Below, piece after piece: positions 33,401 to 42,433 of a stretch of DNA of 64,000 nt. Source of the DNA: Arcicella lustrica. GTDB taxonomy: Bacteria; Bacteroidota; Bacteroidia; Cytophagales; Spirosomataceae. A program made the translations under genes and the position numbers. Below the pieces are notes generated by a model that saw nothing but the letters and a program-made list of their open reading frames with translations, made no database searches and was not told where the DNA came from. The stretch covers positions 1 through 64,000 of the forward strand of contig NZ_JAYGIM010000006.1 in the NCBI RefSeq assembly GCF_034930985.1, written 5' to 3'. Position 1 is the stretch's first letter, and every line of letters starts with the position of its first letter.

Positions 33401-33452
33401 TAAATATTTCAGTTTCAAAAGCTATATTTTATACAAGTATAAATATAGTTTT

Positions 33453-34079
33453 CTAGCTACTGCCTTTCTTGCATTTAATTAAATAGAATGGAAAATTCTC
33501 GCTAACCTCAGTGATTTCAAATAATCCAGCTTTACTAAATTCGTCGTTGATTGAGGCAATATCATAAAAATACATTTGCACTCCTTCAAATATTTCGTAG
33601 CGGTCTTTGCTGATGAATTTGCCTTTGCGATAAGTAGGCGCTTCTTTTGAAATAACTGTAAAAACCATGTAGCCATTATCTGTTAGTTGGTTATAGCAGT
33701 CACGGATTAGCTTTTCTCGCTCTTTATCATCCAATAGGTGAATTAAAGCATAGCAAAATATGCCATCATATTGACAATTATCAAATGGCATATCAGTTAC
33801 AGAACCATGATAAATAGTCATATCTGAGCCATAATGTTTTCTTGCCATTTCAATAGCTGTTTTAGATATTTCTATTCCTGTTACGGCGATTCCGTTATCT
33901 TTAAAGATTTGAGCATTCCGACCGTATCCAATGCCGGGGATAAGTATGGTTTTTACTGAATTTTGATCAAAGAAATCCTTTACTAATATAGCAGAATTAG
34001 AAGGCTCAAAACCCCACATTTCATGCTTTTCAATAAAATTGACTTCCCAAAATTCTGGTTTTTCTTTTTCATTTATCAT
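33453..34079 (-). CDS. Class I SAM-dependent methyltransferase
   Basis: A 208-residue methyltransferase. Motif I is ILIPGIGYGRNAQIFKDNG, the acidic end of strand 2 is GIEISKTAI, and YDGIFCYALIHLL is motif IV. The N-terminal PEFWEVNFIEKHEMWGFEPS recalls thiopurine S-methyltransferase/TehB-like enzymes. It precedes a convergent terminator and follows a flavoprotein gene 63 bases away on the same strand; they may share a transcript. Substrate unknown. Confidence 0.88.
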   Translation of the reverse strand: MINEKEKPEFWEVNFIEKHEMWGFEPSNSAILVKDFFDQNSVKTILIPGIGYGRNAQIFKDNGIAVTGIEISKTAIEMARKHYGSDMTIYHGSVTDMPFDNCQYDGIFCYALIHLLDDKEREKLIRDCYNQLTDNGYMVFTVISKEAPTYRKGKFISKDRYEIFEGVQMYFYDIASINDEFSKAGLFEITEVSENFPFYLIKCKKGSS

Positions 34080-34142
34080 GATATTTTTCTAAAAGGGCTA
34101 TCATTTTTTTCAAATAAGGCTAATCTCACAGATTTTAATCAC

Positions 34143-35054
34143 CTAAAATGCTTCATTAATTAATTCATGATTAATCAAAGCGCCAGCCTTACTTCCTGCT
34201 CCGATGGCATTACTTACCGACCTAAACATCGTGGTATTATCACCAGCGGCAAAGATTCCTGCAATACTTGTTTTTTGAAAATCATCTATTTGTATATGAC
34301 CTTGTTCTGTCAAAGTACAACCCATTGTTTCAGGAATTTTACAATGTTGCTCAAACGGGATTCTAGCATAAAGTGCTACTATACTTTGTTTCGTGCCATT
34401 TTTGAAAACAATCTGTTTAATTACACCATTTTCATGTTCAAAACTATCGATTTCATCTTCCACAATATTAATGCGATGTGCCGAAAGTTTTTGATTTTGC
34501 TCTTCAGTTAAAGTCGCTTTGCCATTTGTGAAAAGAGTAAGTTGTTTTGTCCAATTACTGATGAGTTTACTGAATTCAAAACTTATTTCACCATTGCCCA
34601 AAATACCGGTATTTTGTTCTTTTACTTCATAACCATGACAGTACGGACAATGTAAAATCGAAATACCCCAGCATTCCGAAAAGCCTTTTATATCAGGCAT
34701 GATGTCCGAAACACCTGTGGCAAACAAAAGCTTTTTAGCGATAAAAGTCTCTCCTTCAGCTGTTAGTAATTCAAATGTTCCATCATTCGTTCTACTTGCT
34801 TTTGTTGCCAATCCTTTTAAAAAAGTAACGGTTTTGTAGGCTAATACTTGGTTTTTAGCTTTTTCGGTAATAGCACTTGGACTTTCTCCATCCAGTGTAA
34901 TGACATTGTGAGAATGTGGTGTTTGGATATTACAAGGCTTTCCGCCATCTATGATTAAAACTTTTCTAAGCGCACGCCCCAAAGCCATACCCGCTGAAAG
35001 CCCTGCATAACTCCCTCCAATAATAATTACGTCAAATTGATTTTCCTTTGTCAT
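34143..35054 (-). CDS. Thioredoxin reductase-like NAD(P)/FAD oxidoreductase
   Basis: A 303-residue protein from the ATG at 35054; the frame is open for 20 more residues, but MTKENQFDVIIIGGSYAG is the natural start. The FAD motif is IIGGSYAGLSAGMALGRALRKVLIIDGG, the ATG motif is LLFATGVSD, and CPYCHGYE supplies a CxxC pair as in thioredoxin reductases. The C-terminal FAD segment is GIFAAGDNTTMFRSVSNAIGAGSKAG. The NADPH domain motif is weaker (GNGEISFEF in place of GGGdsA), so it may be a specialised disulfide reductase or oxidase. Confidence 0.88.
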   Translation of the reverse strand: MTKENQFDVIIIGGSYAGLSAGMALGRALRKVLIIDGGKPCNIQTPHSHNVITLDGESPSAITEKAKNQVLAYKTVTFLKGLATKASRTNDGTFELLTAEGETFIAKKLLFATGVSDIMPDIKGFSECWGISILHCPYCHGYEVKEQNTGILGNGEISFEFSKLISNWTKQLTLFTNGKATLTEEQNQKLSAHRINIVEDEIDSFEHENGVIKQIVFKNGTKQSIVALYARIPFEQHCKIPETMGCTLTEQGHIQIDDFQKTSIAGIFAAGDNTTMFRSVSNAIGAGSKAGALINHELINEAF

Positions 35055-35154
35055 ATAAGTGTGTTTTATCTTTTTATAGAACAAAAGTAGGGTATTTATG
35101 CAACATTGTTGCATAATAAAATAAATATATGATTGCTTTTTGGAAAAAAGAGCA

Positions 35155-35193
35155 TAAAAAATCCTGTAAAGTTTTTTAAAACCTTACAGGATT
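35155..35193 (-). terminator. Terminator of the leftward mutarotase/GMC operon
   Basis: Read leftward, AATCCTGTAAGG pairs with CTTTACAGGATT, leaving a short AAAA/TTTT-rich loop, followed by TTTTTTATG. It lies just past the mutarotase stop. Confidence 0.82.
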
Positions 35194-35211
35194 AAGCGTT
35201 ATTAAAAATGA

Positions 35212-35544
35212 TTATGCCAACTTAAAAATCCTATCCATCAAAAGCCATTTTTCACCTTCTTTGGCGATGGGTAATGCTGATTGATATTTCCACATCAGGG
35301 TTTCCCATTCTTGTACTTTTGGATTACTGGCATCCATTTCTCCTTTTTTAGTGAATGAAAAATCGTCTTCGGTTTCCATAATCATAAATAATCGGTTCAT
35401 GATTCTATAGATTTCCATATCAATAATTCCAGCACCTAAAATACTCGCTCTGATTTCTTCCCAAATATTTTGATGATAGGCTTCATATTCAGCGATAAGG
35501 CTTGGGTCATCTACTAAGTCAAGCGCAAGGCAAAATCTCTTCAT
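35212..35544 (-). CDS. rhaM: L-rhamnose mutarotase family protein (DUF718)
   Basis: A 110-residue alpha-beta barrel protein: MKRFCLALDLVDDPSLIAEYEAYHQNIWEEI, IYRIMNRLFMIMET and QEWETLMWKYQ. Y23, H24 and the Trp residues correspond to the sugar-binding set of E. coli RhaM. The family interconverts alpha and beta anomers of rhamnose or fucose; sequence alone does not fix the sugar. It is the last gene of an operon with a GMC oxidoreductase and its partner, so it may supply the anomer that the dehydrogenase accepts. Confidence 0.85.
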   Translation of the reverse strand: MKRFCLALDLVDDPSLIAEYEAYHQNIWEEIRASILGAGIIDMEIYRIMNRLFMIMETEDDFSFTKKGEMDASNPKVQEWETLMWKYQSALPIAKEGEKWLLMDRIFKLA

Positions 35545-35619
35545 TGCTTATTTTATATTTTTTAAATGATATACCCAAAAGTAAAAAAAGTAATGGAATA
35601 CTCTTTTGTTGGCTGAATC

Positions 35620-36216
35620 TTACTCATTCCAAGCATTGCCTACTTGGCTCAAAGGCATACAAGCAATAAATTCTCCGGGAATTGGGTCATAAGAAAGGAT
35701 TTCTTTCCCTACTTTTTCAGAGGTATAATAGCCCAAAAGAGTAAGGCTTTTCAACCTTCTAAAGAAAGCTACAGGGTCGGGTTTTGCGACCAAAGTAATA
35801 CCCCAAGCCGAAGGCGGAAGCTTACCAGCTTCTTTGTCGGCTTTCAGTAAAAAGGCTTCTCGTTCTTGTTGATTACATTCAATAAAAGACTTTTTATTGG
35901 CTTCTTCACAAGCTTCATTGAACTTTTCTAAGTCTTCAAGAAAAGCCTTTTGGTCTGTTTCCGAAAGCATTTCTTTCAACATTTTATCGATAAACTGAGG
36001 GACGCCCAATTCTTTTGCTCCGGGCGTTTCTGTTTTGGGTAAAATCGTTTCGGCAATTTCAGCAATCAAATTTGCTTGATTGTTGGTAAGAAAAACGGGT
36101 TGCCAATTCAATTGAGCTTCTTTTTGACAAGCAATAAAAAGCTCTGACAAGGCGCCAGCCGACAGGCTGTAACCCAGAAATAAAGTAGTATTTTTAAGGA
36201 CTTCTCTGCGGTTCAT
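35620..36216 (-). CDS. Gluconate 2-dehydrogenase subunit 3-family Tat lipoprotein
   Basis: A 198-residue protein of Pfam 13618. The N-terminus MNRREVLKNTTLFLGYSLSAG is a Tat signal and is followed by a lipobox-like FIAC, so it is probably exported folded and lipid-anchored. The mature part has AETILPKTETPGAKELGVPQFIDKML and the C-terminal VGKEILSYDPIPGEFIACMPL. In gluconate/sugar dehydrogenase complexes this small subunit escorts the GMC flavoprotein subunit, which lacks its own signal. The GMC gene is four bases upstream, fitting a two-subunit periplasmic dehydrogenase. Confidence 0.9.
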   Translation of the reverse strand: MNRREVLKNTTLFLGYSLSAGALSELFIACQKEAQLNWQPVFLTNNQANLIAEIAETILPKTETPGAKELGVPQFIDKMLKEMLSETDQKAFLEDLEKFNEACEEANKKSFIECNQQEREAFLLKADKEAGKLPPSAWGITLVAKPDPVAFFRRLKSLTLLGYYTSEKVGKEILSYDPIPGEFIACMPLSQVGNAWNE

Positions 36217-36220
36217 AAAG

Positions 36221-37945
36221 CTACAAATTTTTACGGTTCAACTCACTTACGGCAAAATCAACAGCTCGTGCGGTCAATGCCATATAAGTAATAGAAGGAT
36301 TTACACAAGAAGAAGACGTCATACAAGCTCCATCCGTTACAAAAACATTAGGAACTCCATGAATTTGATTATTGCCATTCAGTACAGAAGTTTTTGGGTC
36401 ACGACCCATGCGGGCTGTTCCCATTTCGTGAACGCCAACGCCCAAACCGCCTGCATTATCAAAGGTTTTTACATTTTTGAATCCCGCTTTTTCCAACATT
36501 TCAGCGGCATCTATTCTGATTTGTTCACGCATTTTCATTTCGTTTTCTTTCAAACCTGCATCAAAAACTAATTGTGGAATGCCCCATTTATCAGTTTTTT
36601 CTGGGTCTAGTGTTACTTTGTTTTCGTGATATGGCAGTACTTCCCCAAAGCCCATCAAAGCCATTCCCCATCCGCCCGGTTTGAAAAGCGATTCTTTAAA
36701 ACTTGCCCCAACGCCTTCTTCGTTTACGCCTCTTCCCCAGCTTCCTCTGCCAGCACCTGCTCCCTGATAATCGTAGCCACGCACGAAATTTGGATTTTTA
36801 GAAGCCTCATCCAAATTCACAAATCTTGGAATAAACAAGCCCGTTGGTTTTCTTCCTTTATAATATTGGTCTTCAAAACCTTCATGCGAACCCATTGCGC
36901 CAGTTCTGTAATGATGATCCATCAAATTATGTCCTAATTCTCCGCTATCATTTCCCATGCCATTGGGGAAACGATTGGATTTAGAATTCATCAAAATTTG
37001 TGTCGTCGCCAAGGTGGAAGCACAACTAAAAATGATTTTTGCTTTGAAAATAATTTCTTCTTTTGATTCACTGTCAATGACTCTTACTCCTGTGGCTCTT
37101 TGTGTTTTTTCATCATAAATGATAGAATGAACGATAGAATTTGGACGAATAGCGAAGTTTCCTGTATTGTTTGCCGCTGGTAAAGTAGCAGAATTACTAC
37201 TAAAGTATGCTCCAAATGGACATCCTCTTGAACAACGATTACGATTTTGGCATTTCCCACGCCCTAATGCTAAATGTTGTGGCTGTGGTTCGGTGAGGTG
37301 GGCAACTCGCCCTGTGGTTACTGGGCGACCGTTGAATTTTTGTGCTACTTCTTTTCTAAAGTGTTTTTCCAAACAATTCAGTTCGATAGGAGGAAGGAAT
37401 TCGCCGTCGGGCAAATGGTCTAAACCTAATTTTTCACCACTTACGCCTACAAACTTTTCTACATACGAGTACCACGGAGCTAAATCTTTGTAGCGAATGG
37501 GCCAATCTATTCCGATGCCTTCTTTGGCATTGGCTTCAAAATCTAAATCACTCCAACGATACACGTGTTTTCCCCAAGTAAGCGAGCGACCGCCAACATG
37601 ATTTCCTCGAATCCAGTCGAAACGTTGTTTTTCTTGGTAAGGGTTATCAATATCGTTGGTGAAAAAGTGTTTTACCGATTCACCCACAAAACCACTTCTA
37701 ATTTGAATATGCTGTTTTTGCTGGTCTTCATAACTAAGTCCGCCACGATGGGCAAATTCCCAATGGTCTAACATCATGGTTGGATAATCTTCCACATGAT
37801 TGACCATTCTTCCTTTTTCAAGGACTAAGGTTTTCAAGCCTTTTTCAGAAAGTTCTTTGGCAGCCCAACCGCCACTCATGCCAGAGCCAATCACGATGGC
37901 ATCATAGCTATAATCTTTATTGATTTTTGTGTTAAGATTTGGCAT
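36221..37945 (-). CDS. GMC-family FAD sugar/alcohol dehydrogenase, catalytic subunit
   Basis: A 574-residue GMC oxidoreductase. The FAD motif AIVIGSGMSGGWAAKELSEKG lies near residue 16, GNHVGGRSLTWG and the Cys-rich loop GKCQNRNRCSRGCPFGAY are typical of the gluconate-2-dehydrogenase-like branch, and the catalytic region is VHEMGTARMG with a second conserved segment SSSCVNPSITYMALTARA at the end. It has no signal peptide and probably travels with the Tat-tagged subunit 3. Relatives oxidise gluconate or glycosides, the latter at C3. It is transcribed away from a LacI gene located 65 bases upstream on the same strand. Confidence 0.92.
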   Translation of the reverse strand: MPNLNTKINKDYSYDAIVIGSGMSGGWAAKELSEKGLKTLVLEKGRMVNHVEDYPTMMLDHWEFAHRGGLSYEDQQKQHIQIRSGFVGESVKHFFTNDIDNPYQEKQRFDWIRGNHVGGRSLTWGKHVYRWSDLDFEANAKEGIGIDWPIRYKDLAPWYSYVEKFVGVSGEKLGLDHLPDGEFLPPIELNCLEKHFRKEVAQKFNGRPVTTGRVAHLTEPQPQHLALGRGKCQNRNRCSRGCPFGAYFSSNSATLPAANNTGNFAIRPNSIVHSIIYDEKTQRATGVRVIDSESKEEIIFKAKIIFSCASTLATTQILMNSKSNRFPNGMGNDSGELGHNLMDHHYRTGAMGSHEGFEDQYYKGRKPTGLFIPRFVNLDEASKNPNFVRGYDYQGAGAGRGSWGRGVNEEGVGASFKESLFKPGGWGMALMGFGEVLPYHENKVTLDPEKTDKWGIPQLVFDAGLKENEMKMREQIRIDAAEMLEKAGFKNVKTFDNAGGLGVGVHEMGTARMGRDPKTSVLNGNNQIHGVPNVFVTDGACMTSSSCVNPSITYMALTARAVDFAVSELNRKNL

Positions 37946-38010
37946 AAATTAATTATTAAATTGTATTCCTCTAAGGTCGAATTTATTTTTTAGAAATGCA
38001 ATTTGCCTTA

Positions 38011-39039
38011 TCAAGAATGTGTCAAAAACAAACTTGACTCTCGTACAATCAGCTCAGAGCGTAAAGTAATGGTATTGGTTGCATCCAAATTAAAATTACC
38101 TTTCAGGTGATTAATCATACTTTTTACCGCCATTTCTCCCATTTCTTTAGCGGGATAATGAATTGTAGTGAGTTTCGGAGAAATTACTTGGGATACAGGG
38201 TCATTATTAAAGCCAACCACGGCAATATCATTTGGCACTGTAATATTCAATTCTTTTAAAGTAGCGATACAACTTACGGCACACAAATCACTGGAAACGA
38301 AAAGTGCGTCAGGTTTAATAGGAAGGGCTTTTATGCGATGAGCTACTTCTTTCCCAGCTTCAAGACTCAAAGCTGTAACCCAAACATTATCAGATTTGAA
38401 AGGTATTTCAAATTCAGAAAGGGCTTGTTGATAGCCTTTCAAACGGTCGGAGTACACGTTTCTTTTTAAATTACCCGTAATGTGTATGATATTTTTAAAA
38501 CCCTGTTCAATCAGGTGTTTCGTGGCTTCATAACCGCCTTTGGCATTATCAATGACGATATTGGGGCAATCGCTGTTTTCAAAAATACGGTCGAAGAAAA
38601 TTAAGGGAATCTTCTTTTTCAAGAAAGGCTGAAAGTGTTCAAAAGAATCGGTATCAAAAGCTACTGAAACCAACAAGCCATCTACACGACTATTAAACAT
38701 GGTTTTAGTATTGGCGATTTCTTTTCTTTGAGATTCTAAAGATTGACTAATGATTAAATTAAAACCTTCATCATTGGCAACTTTTTCCATGCCCGCAATG
38801 ACGGTTGACATGATATAACTGTTCAATCTCGGTACAATTACACCAATAGTATTGGTTTTTTGCTTACGCAAATTACTGGCAAATTTATTTGAACGATAAC
38901 CCAATTCTTCTGCTTTTGCATTAATCAAAACCTTTGTTTTTTCATTAATGGCTGGATGATTATTTAAAGCTCTACTAACAGTTGCGGGAGATAATTGTAG
39001 CTGACTAGCAATGTCATAAATGGTTATTTCTTTGCCCAT
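38011..39039 (-). CDS. LacI-family transcriptional regulator
   Basis: A 342-residue LacI protein. The HTH and hinge read ITIYDIASQLQLSPATVSRALNNHPAINEKTK, then the periplasmic-binding-protein-like sensor starts at NTIGVIVPRLNSYIMSTVIAGMEK and ends VKSMINHLKGN. It lies divergent to the Gfo/Idh/MocA gene. The shared gap has a canonical LacI operator with a central CG at 39302-39317. It likely represses the sugar-acid genes on the right and perhaps the GMC operon on its left; the sugar effector is not evident. Confidence 0.94.
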   Translation of the reverse strand: MGKEITIYDIASQLQLSPATVSRALNNHPAINEKTKVLINAKAEELGYRSNKFASNLRKQKTNTIGVIVPRLNSYIMSTVIAGMEKVANDEGFNLIISQSLESQRKEIANTKTMFNSRVDGLLVSVAFDTDSFEHFQPFLKKKIPLIFFDRIFENSDCPNIVIDNAKGGYEATKHLIEQGFKNIIHITGNLKRNVYSDRLKGYQQALSEFEIPFKSDNVWVTALSLEAGKEVAHRIKALPIKPDALFVSSDLCAVSCIATLKELNITVPNDIAVVGFNNDPVSQVISPKLTTIHYPAKEMGEMAVKSMINHLKGNFNLDATNTITLRSELIVRESSLFLTHS

Positions 39040-39301
39040 GATATAAGTTTTATAATCAGCATCATATTCTAGAAATTAGAAAATATGTTTATCTGAGTTT
39101 TAGATTGAATAATTATGTTACAAGTATAAAACAATTTTATGCAACAATTAGAATAATTGCATTTATAAATGTTTATTAAGCTTTACCCTTACTTAACCTG
39201 TTTGTTAAAATAAATGGCTAAAGCGTTTATTATAGGCAATTTAAGTTAATTTTATTAGTTGTAATAATAATATATTTCAAATAATAATTGTAAAAAAATT
39301 A

Positions 39302-39317
39302 ATGCAACCGATTGCAT
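39302..39317. promoter_or_regulatory. LacI-type operator in the 39040-39447 gap
   Basis: ATGCAACCGATTGCAT is a 16-bp near-perfect palindrome with a central CG, the classic LacI-family operator form. A -7-like box, TAATTTTC, is at 39327-39334, so bound repressor would sit over the -33 region. A second, more widely spaced ATGCAA...TTGCAT pair is at 39139-39162. The rest of the gap is AT-rich with no gene. Confidence 0.75.
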
Positions 39318-39447
39318 AATAAAAATTAATTTTCATCTTTACATCGTCATTTCAAAATTATTTACGATTCAGATAAGTAGAACTCTGTCATGAAGATACT
39401 TTTTGAAAAGAAGACTATGAAAATTATTTTAAATTTTGATAAATGCT

Positions 39448-40845
39448 ATGTCACAAGAAGAGAAAAACATCATATCAAGAAGACAATTTCTTGATTTAGG
39501 TATCAAAGGAACCTTGGCAAGTACCGTAATTGCAGGTTTTCCAACGATTGTTCCTGCTTCAGTATTTGGGAAAAATGCTCCAAGTAATCGAATCAATATT
39601 GGGGCGATTGGAACTGGAAGAATTTCCAGAGGACATGATATGCCAGGTGTTTGGAAACACGATAATGCCCAAATTATGGCGGTTTGCGATGTGGACGGCA
39701 ATCGTGCTGATTTAGCAAAAAAATTAGTGAATGAGTATTATACCAAAAAATCAGGAAAAGACTTTGACGGGGTAAAAACTTATACAGATTACCGAGAATT
39801 ATTATTGAATAAAGATATTGATGCCGTTTTGGTAAGTACGCCTGACCACTGGCACGCTCCGATTGTGATTCATGCTGTTGGTGCGAAGAAAGATGTTTAT
39901 ATGCAAAAGCCAGCTTCTTTGACTATTGCAGAAGGAAGAATGATGGCGGATGCTGTAAAAAAATCGAGAAGAATCGTACAAGTAGGTTCGCAACAGCGTT
40001 CGTCTAATCAATTTAGATATGCTGCTGAATTGGTGAGAAATGGCAGAATCGGTACTTTGAAAACAGTTTATGTAGGCTTGCCGGGCGACCCGTCTGGCGA
40101 TGAAGAAGCGCAGATGCCAATTCCGAAAAACTTAAATTATGATATGTGGCTCGGCATAACGCCCGAAGTATATTATACCGAAAAAAGAGTACATCCACAA
40201 GTAGGCTTCGACCGTCCGGGTTGGTTGCGTTGCGAACAATTTGGAGCGGGGATGATTACAGGTTGGGGTTCGCATCATATCGACTGTGCGCACTGGGCAA
40301 TGAATACAGAACATACGGGACCAATTGAAATTTGGGGAAAAGCGGATTTTCCTAAAAAAGGACTTTGGAATGTTCACGGTATTTTCACGACGGAAGCCAT
40401 GTATGAAAATGGTGTAAGAATGGTAGTAAGTAACGAATTGCCAAACGGAATAAAATTTGAAGGAACAGAAGGCTGGATTTTTGTTTCAAGAGGTGATTCT
40501 TCTGTTACAGCCAGCGACCCAATTGCCAAACAAATGGCTGCTAAAGCCCTTGATGCCAGCGACTCGAAAATCATTACTTCAGTGATTGGTGAAAACGAAA
40601 TTCACTTGCCAGTCAGTAAAGACCATCATGGAAACTGGTTGGAAAGTGTTGTTTCCAGAAAAGAACCGATTGCACCTGCCGAAGTTGGGCATCGTTCATG
40701 TTCGGCTTGTTTGTTGCATCACGCTGCTATGAAATTGAATCGTAAATTATTCTGGAATCCGAAACAAGAAAGATTTATTAATGACCCAGAAGCGAATTTA
40801 TTATTAGCCAGAGAACAAAGAAAACCTTATGCGATAAAGATATAA
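39448..40845 (+). CDS. Exported Gfo/Idh/MocA-family oxidoreductase (1 of 3)
   Basis: A 465-residue protein from the ATG at 39448. It begins with a Tat signal, ISRRQFLDLGIKGTLASTVIAG, so it is probably folded with NAD(P) and exported. The Rossmann motif is IGAIGTGRISRGHDMPGV, the usual EKP is QKP (YMQKPASLTIAEG), and DHWHAPIVIHA and GMITGWGSHHIDCAHWAM are hallmarks of the secreted subgroup common in Bacteroidota. It is the first gene right of the LacI operator. Members of this group act on glycosides or sugar acids, sometimes through 3-keto intermediates; substrate here unknown. Confidence 0.9.
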   Translation: MSQEEKNIISRRQFLDLGIKGTLASTVIAGFPTIVPASVFGKNAPSNRINIGAIGTGRISRGHDMPGVWKHDNAQIMAVCDVDGNRADLAKKLVNEYYTKKSGKDFDGVKTYTDYRELLLNKDIDAVLVSTPDHWHAPIVIHAVGAKKDVYMQKPASLTIAEGRMMADAVKKSRRIVQVGSQQRSSNQFRYAAELVRNGRIGTLKTVYVGLPGDPSGDEEAQMPIPKNLNYDMWLGITPEVYYTEKRVHPQVGFDRPGWLRCEQFGAGMITGWGSHHIDCAHWAMNTEHTGPIEIWGKADFPKKGLWNVHGIFTTEAMYENGVRMVVSNELPNGIKFEGTEGWIFVSRGDSSVTASDPIAKQMAAKALDASDSKIITSVIGENEIHLPVSKDHHGNWLESVVSRKEPIAPAEVGHRSCSACLLHHAAMKLNRKLFWNPKQERFINDPEANLLLAREQRKPYAIKI

Positions 40846-40881
40846 CGGATTTCGGGTGTCGGATTTCAGATTTCGGAATAA

Positions 40882-41023
40882 GACACAGAGTATCACAGAG
40901 ATTAGCGAAAATACTCTGTGATACTCATTAAAAACTCTGTTAAACTCTGTGTATAATTGACCCAAAATCAATTAATAAAGCAAATAAAAAAAGCTCATAG
41001 CTCACGGCTCATAGCTCACAGCT
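40882..41023. repeat. Two adjacent intergenic repeats (CACAGAG type and AGCTCA type)
   Basis: 40882-40952 is an inverted repeat with GACACAGAG, ATCACAGAG on the left and CTCTGTGATAC, CTCTGTTAAA, CTCTGTGT on the right. 40992-41023 carries AGCTCATAGCTCACGGC and TCATAGCTCACAGCT, the right arm of the AGCT/TGAGC family without an obvious left arm. Together they fill the gap between two Gfo/Idh/MocA genes. Confidence 0.7.
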
Positions 41024-41035
41024 AAAAAAAATACC

Positions 41036-42418
41036 ATGAAATTTATTCATATCAATAAAACACTGTTAAGTATTGGATTAGGTTTGTCTTCTACTGTTTT
41101 TGCACAAAGTCAGAAACAGACAGTAAACCTCATCACACTTGACCCAGGACACTTTCATGCAGCATTGGTCCAAAAAAATATGTACCCTGAAGTAAGTTCA
41201 ACGGTGCATGTTTATGCGCCAGTAGGCAACGACCTTCATTATCATTTAGATAGAATTAATTCCTACAATTCAAGAGCTGATAAGCCGACGGATTGGCATG
41301 AAAAAATCTATGCAGGCAATGATTATCTGGAAAAAATGCTGGCAGAAAAAAAAGGAAATGTAGTTGTAATTGCTGGAAATAACAGAATTAAGGCAGATTA
41401 TTTGGCTAAATCAGTCGGAGCGGGTTTCAATGTACTTTCAGATAAACCGATGATTATTGCTTCAAAAGATTTTGCCAAGCTACAAGCAACGTTTAAAAAA
41501 GCATCTGAAAAGAAAGTACTGCTTTATGATATTATGACGGAGCGTTATGAAATCAGTACGATGTTGCAAAGAGCTTTTTCATTGATTCCATCGGTTTTTG
41601 GAAAACTTGAAAAAGGTACGCCAGATAATCCTGCCGTAACCAAAGAAAGTGTACATCATTTCTATAAATACGTTTCTGGAAGTGTACTCACAAGACCTAA
41701 TTGGTTTATGGACGTAGCCCAGCAAGGCGAAGGAATTGTGGACGTTACGACGCATTTGGTCGATTTGATTCAATGGGAATGTTTTCCTGAACAAGTAATT
41801 GACTACAAAAAAGACATCAAAATCATCAATGCCAAGCGTTGGACGACTGATATGACTTTAAATCAGTTTAAAACCATCACCAAAACAGATGGATTTCCAA
41901 CTTTTTTAAAGAAAGATTTAGCCAATGATACTACATTGAAAATCTATGCCAACGGCGAAATCAATTATCAGCTAAAAGGTGTTCATGCCAAAGCTTCTGT
42001 GATTTGGGCTTATAAAGCTCCCGAAGGTGGTGGCGATATGCATTATTCAATCATGCGTGGTACGAAAGCAAATCTTATCATTCGTCAAGGAGCGGAACAA
42101 GCTTTCAAACCTACTTTATACATCGAGCCTGTGAATGTTTCTGGCAATTATGAAGCAGAAATTCAAAAAGCTATAGCAGAATTACAAAAAGATTTTGCGG
42201 GTGTTTCGGTGAAAAAAAATACAAAAGGCTGGGAAGTAATTATCCCAGAAAAGTACAAAGAAGGACATGAAGCACATTTTGGAAGAGTAACTGAAAAATA
42301 CTTAGAATTTTTGAAAGTGGGTAAATTGCCAGCTTGGGAAGTTCCCAATATGATTTCAAAATATTATACCACAACTAAAGCATTGGAAATTGCTAAAAAA
42401 AGTAAATCAACTAGATAA
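41036..42418 (+). CDS. Exported Gfo/Idh/MocA-like oxidoreductase with family-specific C-terminal domain (2 of 3)
   Basis: A 460-residue protein with a Sec-type signal peptide (to about TVFAQ, residue 24). The N-terminal region is a modified Rossmann fold (VNLITLDPGHFHAALVQK), DKPMIIASKDFAKL carries the DKP motif, and the C-terminal half matches the putative oxidoreductase C-terminal domain found in Bacteroidota (VDVTTHLVDLIQWECFPE, SIMRGTKANLIIRQG). The typical GxGxxG is degenerate, so cofactor binding is less certain than in its neighbours. It is co-directional with the third member 15 bases downstream. Confidence 0.88.
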   Translation: MKFIHINKTLLSIGLGLSSTVFAQSQKQTVNLITLDPGHFHAALVQKNMYPEVSSTVHVYAPVGNDLHYHLDRINSYNSRADKPTDWHEKIYAGNDYLEKMLAEKKGNVVVIAGNNRIKADYLAKSVGAGFNVLSDKPMIIASKDFAKLQATFKKASEKKVLLYDIMTERYEISTMLQRAFSLIPSVFGKLEKGTPDNPAVTKESVHHFYKYVSGSVLTRPNWFMDVAQQGEGIVDVTTHLVDLIQWECFPEQVIDYKKDIKIINAKRWTTDMTLNQFKTITKTDGFPTFLKKDLANDTTLKIYANGEINYQLKGVHAKASVIWAYKAPEGGGDMHYSIMRGTKANLIIRQGAEQAFKPTLYIEPVNVSGNYEAEIQKAIAELQKDFAGVSVKKNTKGWEVIIPEKYKEGHEAHFGRVTEKYLEFLKVGKLPAWEVPNMISKYYTTTKALEIAKKSKSTR

Positions 42419-42433
42419 AACCGTATTTTAACG

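Noticed and set aside
39139..39162. A second LacI operator
   Set aside because: ATGCAA and TTGCAT are present but 12 bases apart instead of 4 and without the central CG, so it may be chance in AT-rich DNA.
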